Source: an uncultured Bacteroidota bacterium (GTDB taxonomy: Bacteria > Bacteroidota > Bacteroidia > Chitinophagales > Chitinophagaceae). From it: a stretch of 48,258 bases of DNA. The notes under the pieces are model-generated. The model made no database searches. It was not told where the DNA came from and saw only the letters and a program-made list of their open reading frames with translations. The stretch lies in contig CAIQQR010000010.1 in NCBI GenBank assembly GCA_903874055.1, forward strand, positions 1-48,258, read 5' to 3'. The first letter of the stretch is position 1. Each line of letters opens with the position of its first letter. Made by a program: the position numbers and the translations under genes. This document shows, in pieces, positions 8,262-14,890 of the stretch.

Positions 8262-9605
8262 TTATTTAAATGTAAAGTGCAATGAAATTACATTTGAATT
8301 TAAATCTGTAGTTTGTACATAATGTCCAAATCTTAATTCTAAAGCAGATAAATAGGTATTATTAAATCCACCTGGAGGTGCGCTTCTTAATCCAACGCCT
8401 ACATAATTACTACTAAATGCCGATGAAGCATAGTTGCTAGTGTAGTAGGTATCTTTTGGATTACCAACCGCATCAACTTTGTGGCCATACAAAGGAGCAA
8501 AGTATTTAGTAGCCGTTTGTGTATAGTATCTATAAAATGGAGATACCGAAAAGAACGGCGTTATTTTATACGGCACTTCAATGCTTGCCGTGTGAGAAGT
8601 TAATCCCCAATCATCGGTATAATATCTGTAATAAGATCTAATAATAACATCATCTCCCATAAAATAATTAACCCTCAAGCCAATAGGCAACTTGGTTCTA
8701 GAAGAGGGTAGTTTTTCAATTCTTTCTAAATGATTTTCAAATATAACTCGGTGAAAAGGAAGTCCTAAATATCCATCCTGTTTTACCAAATCAAATAATA
8801 CAGCCATTTGTAGCGACTTATTAATTACCTGACTATAGGTTAAAGAAGTAGTATAGGTATTTCTTGGAGTAGTTGCAATTGAAGATTCGCCGCTACCACC
8901 TCCATAATAGGCAACACCCCCACCACCAGATTGGCTCGCATTGGTAGTAATTACCAATTGATCCAAGGGTGTAGTAATTGAGTTGGTTCCTGTTTTATAT
9001 TTAGTAGAATCGTCAGATGGATATATCAATGAAACTTGATCAAAATAAGCAGATACTTTGGCGCCAAACTCACCACCTGTTTTATTTTTATAACCAACAT
9101 GTCCATCCAATGCAAATGAAGTATAATTATATTCATGTGAATAATAAGTACCCAATCCAAATTCAGTTCCTTGATTTAAATTCTCAACAGTCCAATTAAG
9201 GGAAGGATACACTCTTGTGCCACCTGGATTAGATGCACCTGTTGGAGAAATATACTTTTGAGAAGCTGCAGTATGGTGATCAATTCCTAATCCTGCTGTA
9301 ATGGTATGCTTATTCCCAGTCTCGCCATATCCAACTAATTTTAATTCTAAGAAATTAGAAAAATCATTTAATTGCTCTGATCCTGGTAGAGTAATTGCAT
9401 TGGCGCCAACACCCAATATTGCGGTTCCACCACCTGTTACTGCCGAATGTGTTCCGTTTTGAGAATAGTAACTGGTAACTAAATTTATTTCTTCAATTTT
9501 TAATGGTCTTGATTGAAAAATATCTTGATACTTTTGAGCGATTTGAGAATAACCATGCAGAAACAATAAATACAATCCTATTAAGGTTAGCGATAATTTT
9601 TTCAT
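8262..9605 (-). CDS. DUF3570 outer-membrane beta-barrel protein, possible flavinylation substrate
   Basis: A 447-residue exported protein with a signal peptide ending at GYSQ and many alternating strands typical of an outer-membrane barrel. The DUF3570 signature is in the second half: DGYLGLPFHRVIF, then SSRTKLPIGLRVNYF, SYYRYYTDDWGLTSHT, and PFYRYYTQTATKYFAP. Residues 109-115 read D-H-H-T-A-A-S and residues 122-125 T-G-A-S. Both resemble the D-x-x-S/T-G/S/A-A-T/S site that ApbE enzymes modify with FMN in NqrC and RnfG, and I recall a similar D-x-x-S-S-A-S in proteobacterial DUF3570 proteins (unverified). It is the last gene of an operon with periplasmic thioredoxin, ApbE and DUF4266. The family call is strong; the modification is an inference. 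Confidence 0.88.
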   Translation of the reverse strand: MKKLSLTLIGLYLLFLHGYSQIAQKYQDIFQSRPLKIEEINLVTSYYSQNGTHSAVTGGGTAILGVGANAITLPGSEQLNDFSNFLELKLVGYGETGNKHTITAGLGIDHHTAASQKYISPTGASNPGGTRVYPSLNWTVENLNQGTEFGLGTYYSHEYNYTSFALDGHVGYKNKTGGEFGAKVSAYFDQVSLIYPSDDSTKYKTGTNSITTPLDQLVITTNASQSGGGGVAYYGGGSGESSIATTPRNTYTTSLTYSQVINKSLQMAVLFDLVKQDGYLGLPFHRVIFENHLERIEKLPSSRTKLPIGLRVNYFMGDDVIIRSYYRYYTDDWGLTSHTASIEVPYKITPFFSVSPFYRYYTQTATKYFAPLYGHKVDAVGNPKDTYYTSNYASSAFSSNYVGVGLRSAPPGGFNNTYLSALELRFGHYVQTTDLNSNVISLHFTFK

Positions 9606-9638
9606 TTAATGCGTATAACTATGAGTCAAATATTTTAA

Positions 9639-9860
9639 TTAATTACAACCACAACCTCCACCTGTCTTACCGCCATTTGCACCAGATGCCCCCTCTTTAT
9701 AAGATTGGAAATTCATTTCATTTTTTTCGACCTTTCTAGTTGACAAGGCCATTTCAGCATCATTCAATCTATTTTTTTGATACTCTTTTACCGTCTCACA
9801 TGAGCTTGCTAAAACAACCAATAGCAATAAAGAAAAGAATGCGTAATAATTTCGTTTCAT
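9639..9860 (-). CDS. DUF4266 lipoprotein with GGGCGCN tail
   Basis: A 73-residue lipoprotein. Residues 1-20 are a signal peptide and Cys21 (LASSC) is the predicted lipidation site. The short middle part is charged, and the C-terminus runs from YKEGASGANGG into a glycine-rich tail ending G-G-G-C-G-C-N. From memory, the same ending is typical of DUF4266 members in other phyla, so the two cysteines are likely functional: a redox dithiol, a metal site or an attachment point. EGASGAN also resembles the NqrC/RnfG site (D/E-x-x-S-G-A-T), but the acceptor Thr is replaced by Asn. It lies 10 nt after apbE and 33 nt before the DUF3570 gene. Biochemical function is unknown. Confidence 0.85.
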   Translation of the reverse strand: MKRNYYAFFSLLLLVVLASSCETVKEYQKNRLNDAEMALSTRKVEKNEMNFQSYKEGASGANGGKTGGGCGCN

Positions 9861-9870
9861 TTCATTTTTT

Positions 9871-10806
9871 TTAAGTAGTTAGTTTTATATTCTTTGTTGC
9901 ATATAAAGTATTGTTATCATCAATTACAATGGCCTCAATATCATTAATTTGATTAATCATATTTAGTCCGGCTTCAATACCCATGATCATTACCGGCGTT
10001 GCCATTGCATCGGCCACTTCGGCATTAGTGGAAACGATAGTAACACTTTTGATTCCAGTAACCGGCAATCCAGTTTTAGGATTAATCGTATGTGAATATT
10101 TTACGCCGTCAATCATGATATATTTTTCATAATTGCCCGAAGTAGCAACTGATAATCCACTTACGTTCATATAAGAAAAAACACTTGAAGCCATTTCAGG
10201 ATGCACAATTCCGATGGTCCACTTATTTCCATCTGGCATTAACCCCCAGGTGGTTAAATCTCCTGATGCATTAACTACCCCATTTTCCACACCGGCAGCG
10301 CGCATTACATTTTTTGCCTGCTCTGCTGCATAGCCCTTACCAATACCTCCAAAACCAATGCGCATCCCTTTTTGTTTTAAAAAAACAGTGGACGCTTCTT
10401 TATCAATAATGATATTCTTATAATTAATTAATCGCACACTTTGTTTTGCAATCTCTCTACTAGGCAAGCTTGTCATACTGGTATCAAAATTCCATAATGA
10501 CTTATCAACCGATCCATAACTTATATCAAATGCACCTTGCGTAATATTAGAAATTCTTAAAGCCCTCTCAATTAATAAAATAATTTCTTCAGAAACTTTT
10601 ACTGGCGAGATACCTGCATTTGTATTGATCAAATTAGTTTCACTATCCTCCGCATAGGTAGTTAAAAGCTTTTCAATTCTTTGAATTTCTTTAACGCCTA
10701 TTTCAATTTTTTCATTTGCCCATTGTTCATCATCACCCACTACCGTAATCTCAAAATGGTTACCCATTAAGTGCATTGATTTTTTATGTAGTAATAATGC
10801 AGACAT
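9871..10806 (-). CDS. apbE: FAD:protein FMN transferase (ApbE family), no visible signal peptide
   Basis: A 311-residue flavin transferase that moves FMN from FAD onto Thr or Ser of extracytoplasmic proteins. Motifs are intact: MGNHFEITV at residues 14-22, GGIGKGYAAEQA from 153, VNASGDL from 178, ATSGNYE from 221, HTINPKTGLPV from 239 and the metal-binding ADAMAT at 265-270. The protein starts directly with the catalytic core and lacks the lipoprotein or Sec signal usual in this family. An upstream extension is unlikely because the thioredoxin stop codon is 1 nt before the ATG. Either the export route is unusual or the enzyme works in the cytoplasm. Its substrate candidates are the two downstream genes; no FMN-bind, NqrC or RnfG protein lies in the window. 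Confidence 0.92.
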   Translation of the reverse strand: MSALLLHKKSMHLMGNHFEITVVGDDEQWANEKIEIGVKEIQRIEKLLTTYAEDSETNLINTNAGISPVKVSEEIILLIERALRISNITQGAFDISYGSVDKSLWNFDTSMTSLPSREIAKQSVRLINYKNIIIDKEASTVFLKQKGMRIGFGGIGKGYAAEQAKNVMRAAGVENGVVNASGDLTTWGLMPDGNKWTIGIVHPEMASSVFSYMNVSGLSVATSGNYEKYIMIDGVKYSHTINPKTGLPVTGIKSVTIVSTNAEVADAMATPVMIMGIEAGLNMINQINDIEAIVIDDNNTLYATKNIKLTT

Positions 10807-10807
10807 A

Positions 10808-11254
10808 TTATTGATGATCTTGAATAGTTTGTTGTAGGTCAGCTATGAACTCGATTGGCGATGCGGGGAATCCCTCCCAACTTTTTACCACTTTACCATT
10901 TTGATCTACCAACACAGTTAATGGAAATACCCCTTTATCATTATATTTATCGGCTAAGTTGTCATTTAATTTTTGTTGAGCAGCTGGTAATTGATTTTTT
11001 TTAGCTCTCGGGAAATCTGCATTTAATAATACCAACTTTTCATTCGCCACTTTTGCAAAATCAGTCATCACAAAAACTTCTTTGTGCAATCTTATACATG
11101 GCCCACACCAATCAGAACCAGAAAAATTAACTAATATAAATTTATGTTCCTTTTGTGCTTTTTGTAACGCCTCATTATAATTATGTCCCCATTCCGGAGT
11201 AGGCGACATAAACGCAGATGAAATAATTAACAGTAAGGCAATTGCTATTCTCAT
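10808..11254 (-). CDS. Periplasmic thioredoxin-family protein (CGPC)
   Basis: A 148-residue exported thioredoxin-fold protein. Residues 1-17 form a short hydrophobic signal. The active site is WCGPC with Cys50 and Cys53, and the cis-Pro loop is Pro111 in GVFPLTVLVD. Length and the SGSDWCGPC context fit the thioredoxin_7 / DUF255-like group of periplasmic reductases. It is the first gene of the operon and abuts apbE with a 1-nt gap, so it probably keeps a cysteine substrate of this operon reduced. The obvious candidate is the Cys-Gly-Cys tail of the DUF4266 lipoprotein. That partnership is inferred from gene order. Confidence 0.9.
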   Translation of the reverse strand: MRIAIALLLIISSAFMSPTPEWGHNYNEALQKAQKEHKFILVNFSGSDWCGPCIRLHKEVFVMTDFAKVANEKLVLLNADFPRAKKNQLPAAQQKLNDNLADKYNDKGVFPLTVLVDQNGKVVKSWEGFPASPIEFIADLQQTIQDHQ

Positions 11255-11283
11255 ATTATACTATTAAACTAATTTATATTTTA

Positions 11284-11291
11284 CAAAGATC
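11284..11291 (-). promoter_or_regulatory. Candidate -7 box for the thioredoxin-ApbE operon
   Basis: The minus strand reads GATCTTTG, one mismatch from TAnnTTTG, about 30 nt before the thioredoxin ATG. It lies downstream of the terminator at 11403-11430, so the operon appears to have its own promoter. I see nothing else of note between 11292 and 11402. Confidence 0.35.
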
Positions 11292-11402
11292 GTTCAAAAC
11301 AAATGCCAGAACATCCATTAGTTTTGATTTTAACCATTTTATAAAGGAATTAAGGCTTTATTAAGTTATATATGAATCAAAACGCATTAAAGATTTGTCC
11401 AT

Positions 11403-11430
11403 AAAAAAGGGCAGTATAGAAATACCGCCC
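11403..11430 (-). terminator. Intrinsic terminator ending the structured RNA
   Basis: On the minus strand GGGCGGTAT (11422-11430) pairs with ATACTGCCC (11409-11417) over nine bases including one G-U pair. The loop is TTCT and six T follow (11403-11408). It closes the transcript that contains the tRNA-like domain. Premature termination ahead of the thioredoxin operon is a less likely alternative reading. Confidence 0.88.
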
Positions 11431-11465
11431 GTCTTAACGATTGCTTGCCTATGTATATGATCTAG

Positions 11466-11536
11466 CTGTCATAGATGGGATCGAACCATCGTTGAGGGTT
11501 TTGCTGACCCCTGCCTCTCCACTCGGCCACATGACA
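11466..11536 (-). tRNA. tRNA-Cys(GCA)-like gene, atypical, possibly non-coding or decayed
   Basis: A cloverleaf folds fully on the minus strand: acceptor TGTCATG / TATGACA (one G-U pair), D-arm GCC / GGC around GAGTGGAGA, anticodon arm GGGGT / ACCCT around CAGCAAA, four-base variable loop, and T-arm GATGG / CCATC around TTCGATC. The anticodon by position is GCA (Cys), and the layout resembles tRNA-Cys. However, base 33 is A instead of the invariant U, base pair 1-72 is U-A, the discriminator is G instead of the U73 needed by CysRS, and no CCA is encoded. It is therefore unlikely to be the ordinary tRNA-Cys. It may be a specialised tRNA-like RNA or a decaying copy. Confidence 0.6.
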
Positions 11537-11690
11537 ATATTTGGCTAAGTTTCCTTAGCGTTAATTAGTTTTATTTGAATTTGGAAAATTAAATGCATCT
11601 TTTCTTTTTTTGACTTTGTCCTCATCGTTTTACCACCGCGGAGTAAGCCGCTCTCGGTTGGCACCCATTCAAGGATTCTTGATGACAACA

Positions 11691-11698
11691 CAAATATA
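11691..11698 (-). promoter_or_regulatory. Bacteroidota-type -7 box for the structured RNA
   Basis: The minus strand reads TATATTTG, a full match to TAnnTTTG. The expected start, about seven bases downstream near 11687, coincides with the first hairpin of the structured RNA. No clear TTG -33 element is visible at the usual distance. Confidence 0.55.
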
Positions 11699-11885
11699 GT
11701 ATTTTATTTCATATTGTCTACCATTTTTATAGACTTATTTTAATTAATCTTCTTAAATATTGATTATCAATATTTTATATATATTCAAAATCTGTTTTAG
11801 ACGAAAATTTATATTGTTTGATACTATTAAGTATATAAAAGCGTTATTTAAATACTTGGTTTATAGAATACTAAGGTTTTATAAC
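11699..11885. other. AT-rich divergent region without an assigned gene
   Basis: This is the remainder of the 631-nt gap between the thioredoxin and DUF481 genes. An in-frame TTG at 11760 could extend the DUF481 protein by 42 residues, but those are basic, hydrophobic and AT-driven and do not form a cleavable signal. I see no clear plus-strand promoter box here. Confidence 0.4.
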
Positions 11886-12695
11886 ATGTTTATCAATTCA
11901 CAATATGTAAGAATAGTGCTTGTAAGCACATTAATAATGTTAAGTGCACAAGTTGCTTTATGCCAAGTTTTAAATACAGATAAAACTTCAAACTTAGATT
12001 CAACAAAAAAAATTCAAAGTTCTATTTCATTGGCTATTTCAACGGATCAACAAAAGAAAAGTTTAGTAGACTTGTTTTATGCTGGAGATTTTACTTTGAT
12101 TAGAAAAAATAATTCAACCACACTATACACTAAAATTGATCGTGTTACAAATGGTGGTGTTTCAATTCAGGATCTAGGTACATTTCAATTGAAAAATAAT
12201 CATCGTATTGGAAAAAAATTATTTTTAGAAAGTTTTGTTCAATACCAATGGGATGGAGGTTTAGGATTGGATCGTAGAGCATTAGCAGGAATGAATCTTG
12301 TGCAGCATTTTAAAAATACTGAGACAGAAGATTTTTTTATGGGCGCAGGAATTTTTATGGAAAATGAAGCGTGGAACTTTTCGCAAGTAAATGATCAAAC
12401 TTTAATTAACAATACGCCCATAAATGTTACACATCCAAAATTAAATTTAACTGCAAAATATTCTGTTGTAAATCCTACCACTAATTATGAAGTAATTATT
12501 AGGGCATTTAATCAATCGGGATATTTTGAAAATAAATTGAGTAATCGAACATCGGTGTTTACTACATTACAATTTCCAATAAGCAAAAAATTAACTACTT
12601 CCTTTAACATCGATTGTATATACGATACAGCGCCTATTGTGCCAATTGATCATTTTCATTATAATTACGCACAAGCACTAACTTATAGTTTTTAA
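11886..12695 (+). CDS. DUF481-like exported beta-barrel protein
   Basis: A 269-residue protein, probably an outer-membrane barrel. I chose the ATG at 11886 because the next residues form a signal peptide ending in ALCQ. After a polar linker, the sequence alternates short strands separated by turns, with LVDLFYAGDFTLIRK, LGTFQLKNNHRIGKKLFLESFVQYQWDGG and an F-terminal last strand (QALTYSF). This pattern fits DUF481/YdiY-like proteins, although the match is by pattern and not by a strict motif. The next gene on the same strand, 46 nt away, is a CaCA-type cation exchanger, so a role in ion or envelope homeostasis is possible. Substrate and function are unknown. Confidence 0.6.
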   Translation: MFINSQYVRIVLVSTLIMLSAQVALCQVLNTDKTSNLDSTKKIQSSISLAISTDQQKKSLVDLFYAGDFTLIRKNNSTTLYTKIDRVTNGGVSIQDLGTFQLKNNHRIGKKLFLESFVQYQWDGGLGLDRRALAGMNLVQHFKNTETEDFFMGAGIFMENEAWNFSQVNDQTLINNTPINVTHPKLNLTAKYSVVNPTTNYEVIIRAFNQSGYFENKLSNRTSVFTTLQFPISKKLTTSFNIDCIYDTAPIVPIDHFHYNYAQALTYSF

Positions 12696-12713
12696 TTCAA
12701 GTTTATAAAGAAC

Positions 12714-12721
12714 TATCTTTA
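12714..12721 (+). promoter_or_regulatory. Weak -7-like box before the cation exchanger
   Basis: TATCTTTA, one base from TAnnTTTG, lies about 20 nt before the exchanger ATG and 18 nt after the DUF481 stop codon. It may give the exchanger its own promoter. Chance occurrence in AT-rich DNA cannot be excluded. Confidence 0.3.
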
Positions 12722-12741
12722 TTATAAATAATGGCATTAAA

Positions 12742-13782
12742 ATGTTTATAGATAGCGCCTCTAGTCAATTCTTGATTATTATATTTTTAATTGCTACAAT
12801 AGCTATTTGGATTAGTGGCATAAAACTAACTATTGCTATCGATGCCATTACTACGCATTTTAATTTAGGAGAGGCATTTGGTGGCATGGTATTTTTAGCA
12901 ATCGTCACCAACCTTCCAGAAATTGCTATTACTGCAGTCGCGGCTTATCATCGCAATTATGATATTGCCATAAGTAATATTTTAGGAGGTATTACCATAC
13001 AGACCGTAGTACTTGTTCTTATTGATATTTTTGGCGTGGGTCGTTCAGCACCCCTCACCGAAAAAGGCCATTCTAAAATATTAATTATTGAAGGGGCTTC
13101 GCTTATTTTTATTTTAAGCTTAGTTATTATTGGTAGTCAATTTCCTAGTACATTTTTTTTTGCAAGAAGCACTCCTTTTGAATGGATTATTTTAGCAATT
13201 TGGTTAGGGACTATCTACCTAAGCTCAAAATATTTAATAAAAAAGAAAACCCTTTTTGCACAAAGACAGGAAGTAAAAAATAATTTAAGAAATCCTAAGA
13301 GAAAATTCAAAGGATCCATTTACGCTGCATTTTTAGTATTAGGAGTTGGGGCTATCATTACCCTTTTTGCAGGTTGGAGTTTAGAAGTTACCGGCGAACA
13401 ACTTGCAAATAGATGGGGTATGAGTGGTGTACTTTTTGGAGGTACTATACTTGCGCTTTGTACTGCCCTTCCTGAGATATCTACAGGTATAGCTTCGGCA
13501 AAAATTAGAGATTACAATATGGCAGTGAGCGATATTTTTGGAGGCAATGCATTTTTACCTGTTCTATTTTTAATGGCCTCATTTATTGGAAATGATGCCA
13601 TTCTTCCCAATTTAAAACCGGCTGATATTTACTTAACAGTTTTAGGGATCATCCTTACCGGCATTTATATGATTGGTATGGTGCTGCATTCCAAAAAACA
13701 AATATTAAGAATGGGTGTAGACTCTTTTATAGTAGTTATTGTTTATTTATTGGGGCTATGGGGTTTACTAAAATTGGTTTAG
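12742..13782 (+). CDS. CaCA-family sodium/calcium exchanger-type antiporter
   Basis: A 346-residue integral membrane protein with about ten helices and the two alpha repeats of the CaCA superfamily. The first repeat is GGMVFLAIVTNLPEIAITAV and the second GGTILALCTALPEISTGIA, followed by VSDIFGGNAFLP. The conserved Pro-Glu pair in each repeat supplies the cation-binding Glu. The usual G-x-S-x-x-A-T motif is altered, with LAIVTNLPE and LALCTALPE, so the transported cation may differ from calcium. It follows the DUF481 gene by 46 nt. Its stop codon is inside the left arm of an 11-bp inverted repeat that probably terminates transcription. Confidence 0.82.
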   Translation: MFIDSASSQFLIIIFLIATIAIWISGIKLTIAIDAITTHFNLGEAFGGMVFLAIVTNLPEIAITAVAAYHRNYDIAISNILGGITIQTVVLVLIDIFGVGRSAPLTEKGHSKILIIEGASLIFILSLVIIGSQFPSTFFFARSTPFEWIILAIWLGTIYLSSKYLIKKKTLFAQRQEVKNNLRNPKRKFKGSIYAAFLVLGVGAIITLFAGWSLEVTGEQLANRWGMSGVLFGGTILALCTALPEISTGIASAKIRDYNMAVSDIFGGNAFLPVLFLMASFIGNDAILPNLKPADIYLTVLGIILTGIYMIGMVLHSKKQILRMGVDSFIVVIVYLLGLWGLLKLV

Positions 13783-13802
13783 ACATTTCGCCTAAACCAA
13801 TT
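13772..13802. terminator. Perfect 11-bp hairpin between convergent genes
   Basis: AATTGGTTTAG (13772-13782) and CTAAACCAATT (13792-13802) are perfect inverted arms around nine bases. The left arm contains the last codons and the TAG stop of the exchanger. No long T run follows on either strand; the minus strand has only TTTT. It probably acts as a weak bidirectional terminator or a 3'-end stabilising stem for the convergent exchanger and YVTN genes. Confidence 0.6.
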
Positions 13803-13841
13803 CAGAATAGCTGCTAAAAGCAATGTATTTATCAGTAATGC

Positions 13842-14855
13842 TTACTTATTACCTAACACTAGAATTTGAAATGTACCAGGAATCATGCTAGGTCTTTTTT
13901 CCCCTGCTTTCAAAGCATCTAGGTCTGCTGTTGGTAAATAAACTAGATGAGTTGTTTCATCATTACCAATTGTTCTCGCCCCTTTTTTAGTCTTTATTGT
14001 ATCAATTACTTTAAAATCATTTGCACTATTTTCTTTTACAATTGTCATGGTGCCTTCCCCATTTGAAGTATAAATATATTTTAAAGTATTATCAAATGCA
14101 ACTCCATCACATCCTTCGCCAATTGGTAAATTGGCAACTACCTTACCACTTTTTGCATCTACAACGATTAATTTTTTATCTGTGCCTGCAAAAAGTCTAT
14201 TTGTTTTAATATCAATAGCTAAGCCAGTAGGTTCTTCCCCTGGTGCAATGGACCAATGAGCAATTACTTTATTATTGGCTATATCTATTTTAACAATTTC
14301 ATTTTTATCTTCTACATTCACATATACATTGCCAGCATTATCACTTACTGCTGTTTCTGGCTTTCCTCCTACTGGAATTGTAGCAATAACCTTATTTGTA
14401 GAAGGATCAATGATACTTAAGTCTTTACTTTTTCCATTACATGTAATAATTTTTTTAGAAAATTCTTCATAAAAAATAGCATCAGGATTTTCGCCTGTAG
14501 TAATTTTTGTTATCACTGCATTTGTATTTAGATCAAAAACAGTTACATCATTTGTTCTACCGTTACTAGTATACCCTTTTTGCAAATCATTTATAAAAGC
14601 AATGCCATGAACGCCATTCGTATTAGTAATAATTCCTAATGAATCGCCTGTAATTTTATCTAAAATATTTACTTGCGTGCCGTGAGACATGTATAATTTA
14701 TTAGAAGATGGGTTAATTGTAATATAATCCCAACCTCCAGTGCTAGCAATGTGAAATGTTTTTTCTAACTTATAATGACTTGCTTGGGCATTTAGTTGAC
14801 TAAAAGCCATAGATAATGTGACCATAGCAAAACATCCAAGGATTACTTTTTTCAT
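13842..14855 (-). CDS. Exported YVTN/YncE-family beta-propeller protein
   Basis: A 337-residue periplasmic protein with a signal peptide ending SQLNAQ. The body contains about seven propeller repeats with the pattern V-x-x-L-D-x-x-T-x-x-V-x-x-x-I-x-x-G, for example VTVFDLNTNAVITKITTG, LSIIDPSTNKVIATIPVG and LIVVDAKSGKVVANLPIG. YVTN propellers are binding scaffolds and no catalytic site is visible. It lies 35 nt after the RND permease gene and is probably the last gene of the TolC-adaptor-RND operon, which suggests a periplasmic accessory or substrate-binding role for that pump. A larger fusion containing the same kind of propeller is encoded at 29442-31871. Confidence 0.85.
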   Translation of the reverse strand: MKKVILGCFAMVTLSMAFSQLNAQASHYKLEKTFHIASTGGWDYITINPSSNKLYMSHGTQVNILDKITGDSLGIITNTNGVHGIAFINDLQKGYTSNGRTNDVTVFDLNTNAVITKITTGENPDAIFYEEFSKKIITCNGKSKDLSIIDPSTNKVIATIPVGGKPETAVSDNAGNVYVNVEDKNEIVKIDIANNKVIAHWSIAPGEEPTGLAIDIKTNRLFAGTDKKLIVVDAKSGKVVANLPIGEGCDGVAFDNTLKYIYTSNGEGTMTIVKENSANDFKVIDTIKTKKGARTIGNDETTHLVYLPTADLDALKAGEKRPSMIPGTFQILVLGNK

Positions 14856-14890
14856 AAATATGTTGTTTAATAATTGAAGTTAGTAATATA

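Larger units (their letters stand above)
11403..11688 (-). ncRNA. Candidate structured non-coding RNA with a tRNA-like domain
   Basis: A compact unit of about 285 nt bounded by a TATATTTG promoter box and an intrinsic terminator, with GC-rich patches in AT-rich surroundings. Reading 5' to 3' on the minus strand there are: a hairpin at 11684-11666 (CATCAAG / CTTGAATG with a bulged A); a longer hairpin at 11663-11631 (TGCCAACC / GGTGGTA enclosing GCGG / CCGC); an A-rich linker; a 6-bp stem capped by a GAAA tetraloop at 11559-11544; the tRNA-like domain; and the terminator. The predicted 5' end reads TGTCAT and is repeated as the 5' acceptor strand of the tRNA-like part. A 12-codon ORF (11668-11630, MGANRERLTPRW) lies in the second hairpin and may be chance. 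No known RNA family was recognised. Confidence 0.6.

Noticed and set aside
11601-11632. Hammerhead-ribozyme-like string on the minus strand (ACGATGAG, a GAC-AAA-GTC stem, then AAAA)
   Set aside because: Invariant core bases are wrong: C3 and U4 are replaced and the GAAA after stem II lacks its G. No stems I and III close around it.
11631-11663. T-box leader motif (GCGGTGG resembles the T-box GGTGG/CCGCG element)
   Set aside because: The conserved T-box bulge order is not matched, no specifier loop is seen, and T-boxes are not expected in Bacteroidota.
11403-11688. tmRNA
   Set aside because: There is a full D-arm and anticodon arm in the tRNA-like part, no resume codon or tag ending in an Ala-Ala-type sequence, and no Ala-type acceptor or CCA.
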